A stretch of DNA of 27,051 nucleotides from assembly GCA_043808305.1 (NCBI GenBank), contig JAZDFB010000113.1, positions 1-27,051 of the forward strand, given 5' to 3'. Both the position numbers and the translations under genes were made by a program. Positions 1-7,465 of the stretch are shown here, in pieces; the stretch's first letter is position 1, and every line of letters starts with the position of its first letter. The notes under the pieces are model-generated. The model did not search any database, was not told the DNA's origin, and saw nothing but the letters and a program-made list of their open reading frames with translations. Origin of the DNA: JBBAAP01 sp043808305 (GTDB lineage Bacteria > Planctomycetota > MHYJ01 > JACQXL01).

Positions 1-1070
1 AACCGACCGAATCACCCAAACTTCCTGAAGTAGCCCAGAAACCGGTAGAACCGACCGAATCACCCAAACTGCCTGAGGTAGCCCAGAAACCGGTAGAACC
101 AACCGAATCACCCAAACTGCCTGAAGTAGTCCAGCAACCGCCGGAATCAGTCCAGAAGCCGCCGGTTCAAACTGTTCCGAAGAACGATCTCTGGGAAGAT
201 TATAAGCTTGTCGAGGCATCTGCTCAATCAAAACCGATTAAAGTGCTTACCCCGAATCAGATAAAAGGAAATAAGGGGCCGGCCACTTTTAAGACTTATT
301 TGGCAGGTAAGATTAAGAATAACCTTGAGATAGCCCTGATTGATGGAAATAAAAACGGGAAATACGATGAATTAGGAAGCGATTTAATAGTCTTTGGCGA
401 CAGTGATTATGCGGTGCCTATGAGCAATATGATAAGCATTAAAAATAAACTGTATGAGTTCAAGATGGACCAGGTGCAGCATAAGGTATCAATTAAGGCA
501 TATGACGGTAAAACCGGCACGGTTGATTTGCTTAGTAAGTATAATAACGAGGCATCTTTAAGTTTGGCTATCCTGACCTCGGATAACAATGATTATTTTG
601 ATGTGTCCAATAATAAATCATTTGTTTTACCCTGTGGTTCATATTCTTTATGGCTGGGATATATTGAGAGTCCGAATGTCCATATGGCTGTCAGGGGCGG
701 CCGGATGGAGCGGATAGAGGTGGCGGAGAAGAAAAACACCGTGGTTAAGAGCGGCGGGGAACTCAGGGTTGATTTCCAATATGCTATGAATGATAAACAA
801 ACCCAGATTGGAATTTCCTACTGCAGTCTAAGGGTTTTCGGCGGTAGCAATGAAGAATATTTTAACTTTGGGCCGGCATTGCTTTTCCAGGTGCAGGTAA
901 CTGACTCCCGCAAGGAAGTTGTTAATAAAGGCGTCTTTTCCGCGGGCTGAGATGGAAATGCTAAAGATTACTCCGGCGGAGTAAGAAAAGGCGCTAAAGG
1001 CCCGTTTAAGGTAAACCTGACCTCAAAACAATTCGCCAGGATTTTAGGTGAAATAACAGGCGAAAAGTAA
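1..1070 (+). CDS. Secreted EF-hand-like selenoprotein, 5'-truncated (SxxU type)
   Basis: The start lies before the window; the frame is open from base 3. The visible part begins with about three copies of a 16-residue Pro/Glu-rich repeat, then a globular beta-rich domain. An EF-hand-like acidic loop (D-G-N-K-N-G-K-Y-D-E, 342-371) suggests calcium binding. The frame meets UGA at 948-950 and stays open for 39 more codons to UAA at 1068-1070. Those codons (KDYSGGVRKGA and onward) match the C-terminus of the next gene, which is also behind a UGA, so UGA is read as Sec. The local motif is S-A-G-U, where the paralogue has C-K-S-U. A hairpin follows 17 nt after the UGA. Function is unknown; a thiol or selenol redox role in the cell envelope is inference. 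A nonsense mutation is unlikely because both paralogues share the architecture. Confidence 0.82.
3..146 (+). repeat. Three tandem 48-nt coding repeats (Pro/Glu-rich)
   Basis: Units start at 3, 51 and 99. They encode PTESPKLPEVAQKPVE with few changes and are followed by a degenerate partial unit to about 170. This looks like an extended, surface-exposed linker. The array may continue upstream of the window. Confidence 0.85.
968..984 (+). promoter_or_regulatory. Bacterial SECIS hairpin of the first selenoprotein gene
   Basis: TTACTCC (968-974), loop GGC (975-977) and GGAGTAA (978-984) form a perfect 7-bp stem. The apical loop begins 25 nt after the end of UGA 948-950, inside the 16-37 nt range known for bacterial SECIS, and it starts with G as expected for SelB recognition. 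It is almost identical to the element in the next gene. Confidence 0.8.
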
Positions 1071-1116
1071 AAAGGAAGGATATATATTATTTTCTTTAAA
1101 AGAAAAGGAGGTAGGG

Positions 1117-2112
1117 ATGAAAAATGTATTTGTTTTAATCGGGATATGCCTGGCCGTGGCGATGATGGTTTCCCCGAATTTATCCTCGGCCGAGGAGACC
1201 AAATCAACCGCCTCGCCGGAATGGAAACATTATCCCCTTAAATTGGTTAAAAACCAGAAGCCGGGCATCAAGGCGATTACACCGTCGACAATCCATGGTT
1301 ATAAAGACGCTTTCCCGTCGGTAATCTTGACCTATACCACGGGCAAGGTTGAAGGCGTCGAAATAGCTTTGATTGATGATAATAAAAACGGGGCATACAA
1401 CGATGTCGGCACCGACGTGATGATAATAGACAATTACGCTTATGGCGTTCCTCTCAGCACTGTCATCAATATCAAAAATAAGCTTTACTATTTTGAAGTG
1501 GACGACCTGACCGGCGAAAAAGTTTCAATCAAACCGTATGAGGACGAGTGCGGTATGGTGGATATGGTCAGTGAATTTAAATGCGATTATCCGCTGGACT
1601 TGGTTATTCTCAATTGCGGACAGGATAAGTATTATGATGTTGTCAGGGAAAAGAAAACCAAGCTGCCCTGTGGCACGTATAATTTATGGCTGGGCTTTGT
1701 CAACGAAGGCGCAAACAATGTCGCTATCAAGCAGGGACAGATGGAAAATATCGTGGTTACCAACGAAAAGAAAGTCAACGCCATCAAATGGGGTTCGCCT
1801 TTCGTATTGAATTTCCAGTGCACCGCTGACAGCAAAGAAGTCAAAGCGACTTATCGCGATATCAAGGTCTCAGGCAAGGCAAAGGAGGTATATTATAACT
1901 TCAATCCGGTGGTGGTCCCTGATGTGGTGATAACAGATGCCAAAAAAGAACCGGTTACCAAGGGCTCGTTCTGTAAGTCCTGAGGCAAGAACATGAAAGA
2001 TTACTCCGGTGGAGTAAAAAAAGGTGCCTCGTTTCCTCTTAACGTAGAACTAAGTTTCTCGCACAAAATAACCGGAACCATCAAGGCTGAGAAACAAGTT
2101 AAAAAAGAGTAA
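1117..2112 (+). CDS. Secreted EF-hand-like selenoprotein with CxxU motif
   Basis: Start ATG 1117 follows a strong ribosome site (AAGGAGG at about 1105). Residues 1-25 form a signal peptide with likely cleavage after SSA, so the protein is exported. The mature part is paralogous to the preceding gene: an EF-hand-like D-D-N-K-N-G-A-Y-N-D loop (1375-1404), a shared PLS-V-NIKNKLY segment, LPCG-YNLWLG and a C-terminal beta region. The frame reaches UGA at 1981-1983 in the context F-C-K-S-U, a CxxU redox motif (U at residue 289). It then continues for 42 codons to UAA 2110-2112; the start of that tail (KDYSGGVKKGA) is shared with the paralogue. Total length is 331 residues. Biochemical function is unknown; CxxU suggests a thioredoxin-like thiol/selenol oxidoreductase or a metal or oxidant trap outside the cytoplasm. 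Confidence 0.85.
2001..2017 (+). promoter_or_regulatory. Bacterial SECIS hairpin of the CxxU secreted protein gene
   Basis: TTACTCC, loop GGT, GGAGTAA: a perfect 7-bp stem starting 17 nt after UGA 1981-1983, the same spacing as in the upstream paralogue. The two elements differ only at one loop base, although the surrounding protein sequences have diverged strongly. Confidence 0.83.
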
Positions 2113-2262
2113 ACTGCGCACCGGCTGTAATTATGCCAGGAAGTGCCCAGTTTATGCGAACAACTGATATCATTTGTTTTTCCGGTAGATTCAATCCGGA
2201 TTACCCGCATAATATTCTTTACGCGCTGTCTTCCCATACGCGCCTGAATCATCCCTGTTTTA

Positions 2263-2291
2263 TTGACAAAACAGCTATAAATTTATATTTA
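2263..2291 (+). promoter_or_regulatory. Putative sigma70-like promoter of selA
   Basis: TTGACA at 2263-2268 is followed after 17 nt by TATTTA at 2286-2291, in an AT-rich stretch. Transcription would begin about 8 nt before the selA ATG, giving almost no leader, which fits the absence of a Shine-Dalgarno sequence there. The -10 box is only a moderate match. Confidence 0.35.
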
Positions 2292-2305
2292 GATATTAAA
2301 ATATT

Positions 2306-3739
2306 ATGAATAAATCCGCAGTGTCCGAACAAAGAAACCAGTTGCTTAGGGTAATCCCTTCCATAGAGGAGTTGCTCCAATTTAGCAGTATCACGGCTCT
2401 TCTCGACCAATTCCCCCGGCCGATGGTTGTAGAAGCAACCCGCCGGACTTTGGAATCATTGCGCCAGCGGATTAAGTCGTTGGACAAGAAAGAGATGCCT
2501 GATTTCAGCATTCCCGACAAAGCAAAACTGTTCGCGGAAATAGAGAAGTCATTGCGCAAAAAGACCATGCCACTGTTCTGCAAGGTCATCAATGCGGCCG
2601 GTATTGTCCTGCATACGGCTTTGGGCCGGGCTATGCTGGCGCCGGCCGTCTTGGAGGCTTTTAACAAACATCTGTCCGGATATACCAGGCTGGCAACCGA
2701 CCTGTCTACCGGCAAGCGGAAATCACGCGATACGATTATTGAAGAGCTTATCTGCGAAATCACCGGCGCCGAAGCGGCTACGGTGGTGAACAACAACGCC
2801 GCGGCCACGGTATTGCTCCTCAGCACCTTGGTTAAAGGCAAAGAGGTTATCTGCTCGCGCGGCCAGATGGTGGAAATCGGCGGCTCCTTCCGGATACCGG
2901 AAATCATGGAAACCAGCGGCGCCCGGCTGGTCAGCGTCGGGGCTACCAACCGCACCCATCTAAAGGACTACGAAAAAGCCATTACCAAAGAGACCGGCGC
3001 GCTGCTCAGGGTGCATAACAGCAATTTCAGGATTATCGGGTTTACTGCCGAGGTGCCCATTGATGAACTGGTCAAGCTGGGCCATAAGCGCCGCCTGCTG
3101 GTGATTGACGACCTTGGTTCCGGGGCTTTGGTGGACCTGCAATCTTACGGGCTGGGCGATGAACCTCTGGTAGCAACCAGCGTAAAAGCCGGAGCGGACG
3201 TAATATGCTTCAGCGCCGACAAATTAATCGGCGGGCCCCAGGGCGGCATTATCATAGGCAAGAAAAAATACATAGAATTAATCAGGAAAAACCCCTTGAT
3301 GCGGGCTTTGCGCGTCGGCAAACTCAGCCTGGTCGCGCTGGAGGCGACGCTTAAATTGTTCCGGGACAAGGATACGCTTTTAAAGACGCACCCGACTCTC
3401 AGGATGCTTACGGCTGATGTTAAAACCATCGGGGGCAGGGCGACAGTATTGATGAACGACTTGCGGGAATCAGTTCCGTCCCTGGGAATAAAAGTTCTGG
3501 ACGAATATTCCCAGCCGGGGAGCGGTTCCCTGGCCGGATATAACATACCGACAAAGGTTCTGGCAATAAAAGCAAATACCATATCATCCAAAGAACTTGC
3601 GGAAAGGCTCCGCCTGCGCGAGGTACCGATTTTTACCCGGCTGAAAGACGACCACGTGCTATTTGATATGCGGACCGTTCAGTCCGGCGAGGAACCTGAA
3701 ATAGTCCAGGCATTACAGGTAATTATGGAGGCAAAATAA
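2306..3739 (+). CDS. selA: L-seryl-tRNA(Sec) selenium transferase
   Basis: SelA is the PLP enzyme that converts Ser-tRNA(Sec) to Sec-tRNA(Sec) using selenophosphate. The 477-residue product is close to the usual length (about 460). It has the N-terminal SelA domain, then a fold-type I aminotransferase core with the SelA-typical NNNAAAT motif, the GATNRTHLKDYE segment and the PLP-lysine motif SADKLIGGPQGG (Lys306). No Shine-Dalgarno is visible; the start overlaps the AT-rich promoter zone. The stop codon overlaps the selD start (TAATG), so the two genes are translationally coupled. Together with selD, selB and selC it completes the bacterial Sec pathway in this window. Confidence 0.97.
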   Translation: MNKSAVSEQRNQLLRVIPSIEELLQFSSITALLDQFPRPMVVEATRRTLESLRQRIKSLDKKEMPDFSIPDKAKLFAEIEKSLRKKTMPLFCKVINAAGIVLHTALGRAMLAPAVLEAFNKHLSGYTRLATDLSTGKRKSRDTIIEELICEITGAEAATVVNNNAAATVLLLSTLVKGKEVICSRGQMVEIGGSFRIPEIMETSGARLVSVGATNRTHLKDYEKAITKETGALLRVHNSNFRIIGFTAEVPIDELVKLGHKRRLLVIDDLGSGALVDLQSYGLGDEPLVATSVKAGADVICFSADKLIGGPQGGIIIGKKKYIELIRKNPLMRALRVGKLSLVALEATLKLFRDKDTLLKTHPTLRMLTADVKTIGGRATVLMNDLRESVPSLGIKVLDEYSQPGSGSLAGYNIPTKVLAIKANTISSKELAERLRLREVPIFTRLKDDHVLFDMRTVQSGEEPEIVQALQVIMEAK

Positions 3740-4785
3740 TGGCCGAGAAAATTCGTCTGACTAAATATGTTTCCTGCGTGGGCTGAGCGGGCAAGATGTC
3801 CCCCAAGGACCTGGCGCAAGTTTTGCGCCGATTGCCAAAGTTTGAGGACCCTAATATGCTGGTAAGCGGTGATACATTGGATGACGCAGGTGTCTACCGA
3901 ATCAGCGACGATATCGCGCTGGTCCAGACCGTAGATATATTTACTCCGGTGGTGGACGACCCTTATGATTACGGTTCCATAGTAGGAGCCAACTCGTTGA
4001 GCGATGTCTATGCCATGGGCGGCAAGCCGCTGACCGTGATGAACATCCTCGGGTTCCCGCCTAAAAAGATGGATCCTGATGTTATCGCGGAAATACTGCG
4101 CGGCGGCGCCGAGAAGGTCAAAGAATCCGGCGCTGTTATCGTGGGCGGGCACAGCATCATCGACCCGGAGGTTAAATACGGCATGGCCGTGACCGGATTG
4201 ATTCATCCTAAGAAAATTATCACCAACCAGGGCTCAAAACCGGGCGATGTACTGATATTAACCAAGCCATTGGGGATTGGCATACTGACTATGGCAAATA
4301 CCATAAATCAACTGCCGGATGAATTGATGAAGCGGGTAGCCGCCTCCATGGCAACGCTTAATAAAACTGCGTCTGAAGTAATGCTGAAAATAGGCGTTAA
4401 CGCCTGCACCGATATAACCGGGTTCGGGCTTGTCGGCCACGCTTCGGTAATCGCCCGGATGAGCGATGTCAGCATTAAGCTTTCGGTAGGCAAGCTGCCC
4501 ATATTCAAAGAAGCCCTGGAATTCGCCGGCCAAAACATTATGCCCGGCGGTTCGTTCAGCAATCAAGAGTATTACGGCCAGTTTGTCGAGGTGGAAACGG
4601 GGATTCCTCAGGCAATGCAGAATATCTGCTTTGACGCCCAGACCTCAGGCGGGTTGTTGATGTCTGTAGACAATGCAAAAGTTGACAAGATGCTTAATGA
4701 ATTGTATAATACCGGCGTCAAACAAGCGGTGATTGTCGGCGAGGTGGTTGCCAAACAGGAAAAACACATTTTAATAGTTAAATAA
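3739..4785 (+). CDS. selD: Selenide, water dikinase, Sec-containing
   Basis: SelD makes selenophosphate from selenide and ATP, the selenium donor for SelA. The start is ATG 3739, overlapping the selA stop, with GGAGG at 3727-3731. The N-terminus reads MAEKIRLTKYVSCVGUAGKM. The in-frame UGA at 3784-3786 (residue 16) sits exactly where E. coli SelD has catalytic Cys17, and the following Lys (equivalent to Lys20) is kept. The second Cys of the E. coli GCGCK motif is Gly here. Starting the gene at ATG 3796 would delete the catalytic loop. Later motifs include the AIRS-type segment GSIVGANSLSDVYAMGGKPLT and the VGGHSI-DPE-KYGMAVTG block. The length with Sec is 348 residues. Sec-containing SelD proteins are known in other bacteria. 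Confidence 0.95.
3813..3829 (+). promoter_or_regulatory. Bacterial SECIS hairpin in selD
   Basis: GGCGCAA, loop GTT, TTGCGCC: a perfect 7-bp stem. The apical loop starts 34 nt after the end of UGA 3784-3786. The loop begins with G, as in the other elements of this window. A weaker GGG/CCC pairing lies between UGA and this stem. Confidence 0.75.
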
Positions 4786-4817
4786 GTATATTACTTTTCC
4801 GAGAGGGGGTGATAACC

Positions 4818-4958
4818 GTGGTTCGCAAATATGAAAAGCTGTCTGTGTGATTGAACTGATGCGCAAACAGCAAGACGCAGGTCCTGCGTCTAAACAACAA
4901 TGATGAGAAGATACTTGAAGCGGGCAACGGTTTGATATCCCCTTGCATCTTTACATAG
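4818..4958 (+). CDS. Candidate micro-selenoprotein with two UGA codons
   Basis: A strong ribosome site (AGGGGGTGAT, 4804-4813) precedes GTG 4818 at normal spacing. Read with UGA as Sec at 4848 and 4857, the frame gives 46 residues ending at UAG 4956. The product starts MVRKYEKLSVULNUCANS and ends ISPCIFT, so it contains a U-x-x-U-C cluster. Downstream of both UGAs is a perfect hairpin (4874-4890) whose loop begins 22 and 31 nt away. KYEK-type N-termini are common in ribosomally made peptide precursors, but no radical SAM enzyme is present here; the next gene is a methyltransferase. I recognise no family. Alternatives: a non-coding leader RNA, or an ATG 4831 frame that gives a 20-residue peptide with one UGA but lacks a well-placed ribosome site. 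Confidence 0.42.
4874..4890 (+). promoter_or_regulatory. Candidate SECIS hairpin of the two-UGA micro-ORF
   Basis: GACGCAG, loop GTC, CTGCGTC: perfect pairing, extendable to 8 bp with a single unpaired base. One hairpin would lie within the accepted SECIS window for both UGA 4848 and UGA 4857. Confidence 0.45.
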
Positions 4959-5146
4959 ATGATTTCCTAATAGGGGTTCTATTCAGCCTTTCCTGCGTGT
5001 TTCTTCTCCGATTTTCCACTACAAGCTTATAGTTCGGCTGCCTGTGAAGTTGCAACCGACTATACCCGGCAGTAATTTCACAAACTGCCGGAGTATTGCT
5101 TGCAAGAAAATCAACTTTAACCCCTATCACAAAAGGAGGAGATGTT
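4959..5146 (+). other. Non-coding interval upstream of the methyltransferase
   Basis: No convincing gene. It holds a 7-bp hairpin CCGGCAG / CTGCCGG (5066-5072 and 5085-5091) with a 12-nt loop and no T-run, so it is not an intrinsic terminator. Weaker CCCCT/AGGGG pairing spans 4939-4977. An untranslated leader for the methyltransferase mRNA is possible. I could not match it to a known riboswitch. Confidence 0.4.
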
Positions 5147-5947
5147 ATGCAAAAGACAAGCGTTACTCTTAAGGACGTAAATGCCGTATATGACGGCCCG
5201 GAAGGAAATTTGTGGGAATTGATTATGGGCGAGCAGATTCATATGGGCGGGTTTAAATCGTCTAAAACACTGGCCGACAAAGCCGGCATCAAAGCCGGGA
5301 TGAGAGGCGTCGACCTGTGCTGCTGCCTGGGCGCCGGGATGCGATTCCTGGCCAAGAATTATGGCTGCACAATGGCCGGGGTTGATGCGACCAAGACAGT
5401 TTATAATAAAGCCATCGAGAGATGCAAACAGGAAAAATTATGCAATCACCTGGAATTTAAATTGGGCGACGTCACCGCCGTGCCTTATCCGGATAAATCA
5501 TTTGACTTTGTCTGGGGCGAGGATGCCTGGTGTTATGTGGTTGATAAGGATAAACTCATTTCCGAGGCGGCCCGCATCCTAAAACCGGGCGGCAAGCTGG
5601 TATTTACCGATTGGATTGAAGGTTCAAAGGGATTAAATGATGCCGATGCCAACCGCATCAATACCTTTATGAAATTCCCCTATATGGAAAGCCTTGCCGG
5701 ATATAAGAAACTTATCGAGAAACACGGGTTCAAGGTTATTGAGGCCGAAGAATTAACGGGTGAATTTGCCGGTTATGTCGACCTTTATTTAAAGATGTTG
5801 ACCGAGCAATTAACCTATGACGCCTTAAAAATTATCGGCAACGATATGAATATGTTCCAGGCCATGGGCGGCGAGATGATGTTTATGTCCCAAAAAGCGC
5901 ACGAAGGCAAAATGGAACGCGGCAGATTCATTGCGGTGAAACAATAA
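5147..5947 (+). CDS. Class I SAM-dependent methyltransferase
   Basis: The start is ATG 5147, chosen because AAAAGGAGGAGA ends 5 nt before it; this gives 266 residues. The fold is Rossmann-type: the SAM-binding motif I is VDLCCCLGAGMRF (about residues 55-67), followed by the acidic GVDAT, a motif II region with GEDAWCYV, and LKPGGKLVFTDW. An N-terminal GEQIHMGGF segment resembles small-molecule N- or C-methyltransferases of the glycine/sarcosine, tocopherol and UbiE groups. Three consecutive Cys in motif I are unusual. The substrate is unknown. The gene lies between the candidate selenopeptide and the dehydratase-like genes, so it may modify that peptide or act with the reductase set; both are inference. 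Confidence 0.85.
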   Translation: MQKTSVTLKDVNAVYDGPEGNLWELIMGEQIHMGGFKSSKTLADKAGIKAGMRGVDLCCCLGAGMRFLAKNYGCTMAGVDATKTVYNKAIERCKQEKLCNHLEFKLGDVTAVPYPDKSFDFVWGEDAWCYVVDKDKLISEAARILKPGGKLVFTDWIEGSKGLNDADANRINTFMKFPYMESLAGYKKLIEKHGFKVIEAEELTGEFAGYVDLYLKMLTEQLTYDALKIIGNDMNMFQAMGGEMMFMSQKAHEGKMERGRFIAVKQ

Positions 5948-6018
5948 AGGCTGATATGCTTCGCAGGGGTAAGGGCGACCTTATCCCTGCCCTGCATTAA
6001 TAATTATGGAGGTTAAAT

Positions 6019-7446
6019 ATGACGGCAGATAAATCAAACAAGTGTAATCAGGAAAATAATCCGTGCCAGGAAAAGCCTCAATCGCCCTGTCAGTCCAAGC
6101 CTAATCCTTGCCAGCCCCAGCCCAGCCCGTGCCAGCCGAAAACCAGTCCCTGTCCCACTGCGGTGGGATGCCGCTCCGCGAACACAACGCACCAACAGCG
6201 TGCTGCCCCGCCGCCGGCTAATACCTGTGCAACCAAGAACGATCCTTGCCGATCAAACAGCGTCAGCCCGTGTTCGGCATCAAAACCGCCCGCAACCGGC
6301 ACAGGTTCCTGCCCGATGAGTTATTTTGATAATATGGTCGGCAATTGCCTGGCCTATGCCGAGGAAGCCAAGGCGGCCGGCAAGCCCGTCGTCGGCATCT
6401 TCTGCGAATACACCCCGCGCGAGATAATCATGGCGGTCGGAGCCGTTCCGGTCTGCATGTGCGGTGGAAGCGAAGCGACTATCCCGGCGGCCGAGGAAGA
6501 CCTGCCGGCCAGCATCTGCCCTTTGATTAAGAGTTCCTACGGCTATGCCAAGCTCAGGAACAACCCCTTTTTGGAGATGTCCGAGTTATTAGTGGCCGAA
6601 ACCACCTGCGACGGCAAGAAAAAGATGTATGAACTCTTAAGCAAATACAAGAAGATGTTCATCCTGGAACTGCCCCAGAAGGCCGATGACCCCGATGCCT
6701 TCAGGCACTGGAAAGCGGAGATAGTGAAGCTGAAAGAATACCTGGAAAACCAATTCAACGTAAAAATAACCGATAGAAAATTGAAAGAAGCCATCAAAAC
6801 AATGAACGAGGAGCGCCGTCTCAGAATCAGGATTGCGGAATTGGCCGGGAACAAGGTGCCCTTGCTTTCCGGCATGCAGGTGCTCGGCGCCAAGAGCTTA
6901 ATCTCCGGCATACCCGAAGATTTCAAGATGTACCAGAAATTAATCTCCGAGATAGAAGCCGAGGATAAGCGCCAGCCGGTCCAGTGCACCGGCCGTCCGC
7001 GCATTATGCTGACCGGCGTGCCTATGCCACACGAGGCGGAAAAAGTAATGCGGGTTATCGAGGAAGCCGGCGGGTCGGTGGTTGCCCAGGAATCATGCAG
7101 TGGATTAAAGCCTATTGATTTACCGGTCAACGAAGACGGGGACCCGCTTCAGGCAATCGCCGAGAAATATTTCCATCTGCCCTGTTCCGTGATGACTCCG
7201 AATACCAGGCGGCTTGATTTCTTTGATAAATTAATCAGTCAATACAAGCCCCAGGCGGTAATTGATGTTGTTTGGCAGGGATGCCATACCTATAATGTAG
7301 AATCATTCTTAATCCAGAAGTATTTTGAGGAAAAGCATCATTTGCCGTATCTTAAACTGGAAACTGATTATTCACAGTCAGATTCAGCTCAAATAAAGGT
7401 CAGGGTTCAGGCTTTATTAGAAATTGTTAAAAGCAAGAATTATTAA
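6019..7446 (+). CDS. HgdB/BcrC-family protein with Cys-rich N-terminal tail (double-cubane type)
   Basis: ATG 6019 has GGAGG just upstream. Residues 1-105 are low-complexity and rich in Pro, Gln and Ser, with 11 Cys. Those at 9, 16, 24, 31, 38 and 45 are spaced 7-8 apart, mostly in a PC-Q-x-K/Q-P pattern. Residues from about 105 form a 2-hydroxyacyl-CoA dehydratase D-type domain, with FCEYTPREIIMAVGAVPV, the ETTCDGKKKMYE motif and WQGCHTYNVES. The TTCDGKKK type resembles double-cubane-cluster proteins, which carry an [8Fe-9S] site and are driven by an ATPase activator such as the one at 10043. Total length is 475 residues; family members without the tail are about 370-430. The physiological substrate is unknown. 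Confidence 0.85.
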   Translation: MTADKSNKCNQENNPCQEKPQSPCQSKPNPCQPQPSPCQPKTSPCPTAVGCRSANTTHQQRAAPPPANTCATKNDPCRSNSVSPCSASKPPATGTGSCPMSYFDNMVGNCLAYAEEAKAAGKPVVGIFCEYTPREIIMAVGAVPVCMCGGSEATIPAAEEDLPASICPLIKSSYGYAKLRNNPFLEMSELLVAETTCDGKKKMYELLSKYKKMFILELPQKADDPDAFRHWKAEIVKLKEYLENQFNVKITDRKLKEAIKTMNEERRLRIRIAELAGNKVPLLSGMQVLGAKSLISGIPEDFKMYQKLISEIEAEDKRQPVQCTGRPRIMLTGVPMPHEAEKVMRVIEEAGGSVVAQESCSGLKPIDLPVNEDGDPLQAIAEKYFHLPCSVMTPNTRRLDFFDKLISQYKPQAVIDVVWQGCHTYNVESFLIQKYFEEKHHLPYLKLETDYSQSDSAQIKVRVQALLEIVKSKNY

Positions 7447-7465
7447 TTGTTTTGGATTATAACTA

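Noticed and set aside
2001..2252. 83-codon frame on the - strand across the end of the second selenoprotein gene.
   Set aside because: It is antisense to the conserved Sec tail and SECIS, with no domain or ribosome site.
2133..2309. Small frame of 51-58 codons ending in an ATGA-like overlap with selA.
   Set aside because: No recognisable domain and only a weak ribosome site; the putative selA promoter lies inside it. Too little support for a gene.
5066..5091. Hairpin before the methyltransferase considered as an intrinsic terminator or riboswitch part.
   Set aside because: No T-run follows, and I could not match surrounding sequence to a known riboswitch class.
5033..5146. An open frame upstream of the methyltransferase, in the same phase, with UGA at 5045 and a hairpin at 5066-5091.
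   Set aside because: It has no start codon after the UAG at 5030, no ribosome site, and a 12-nt loop without the G signature. The methyltransferase has its own strong ribosome site at 5147.
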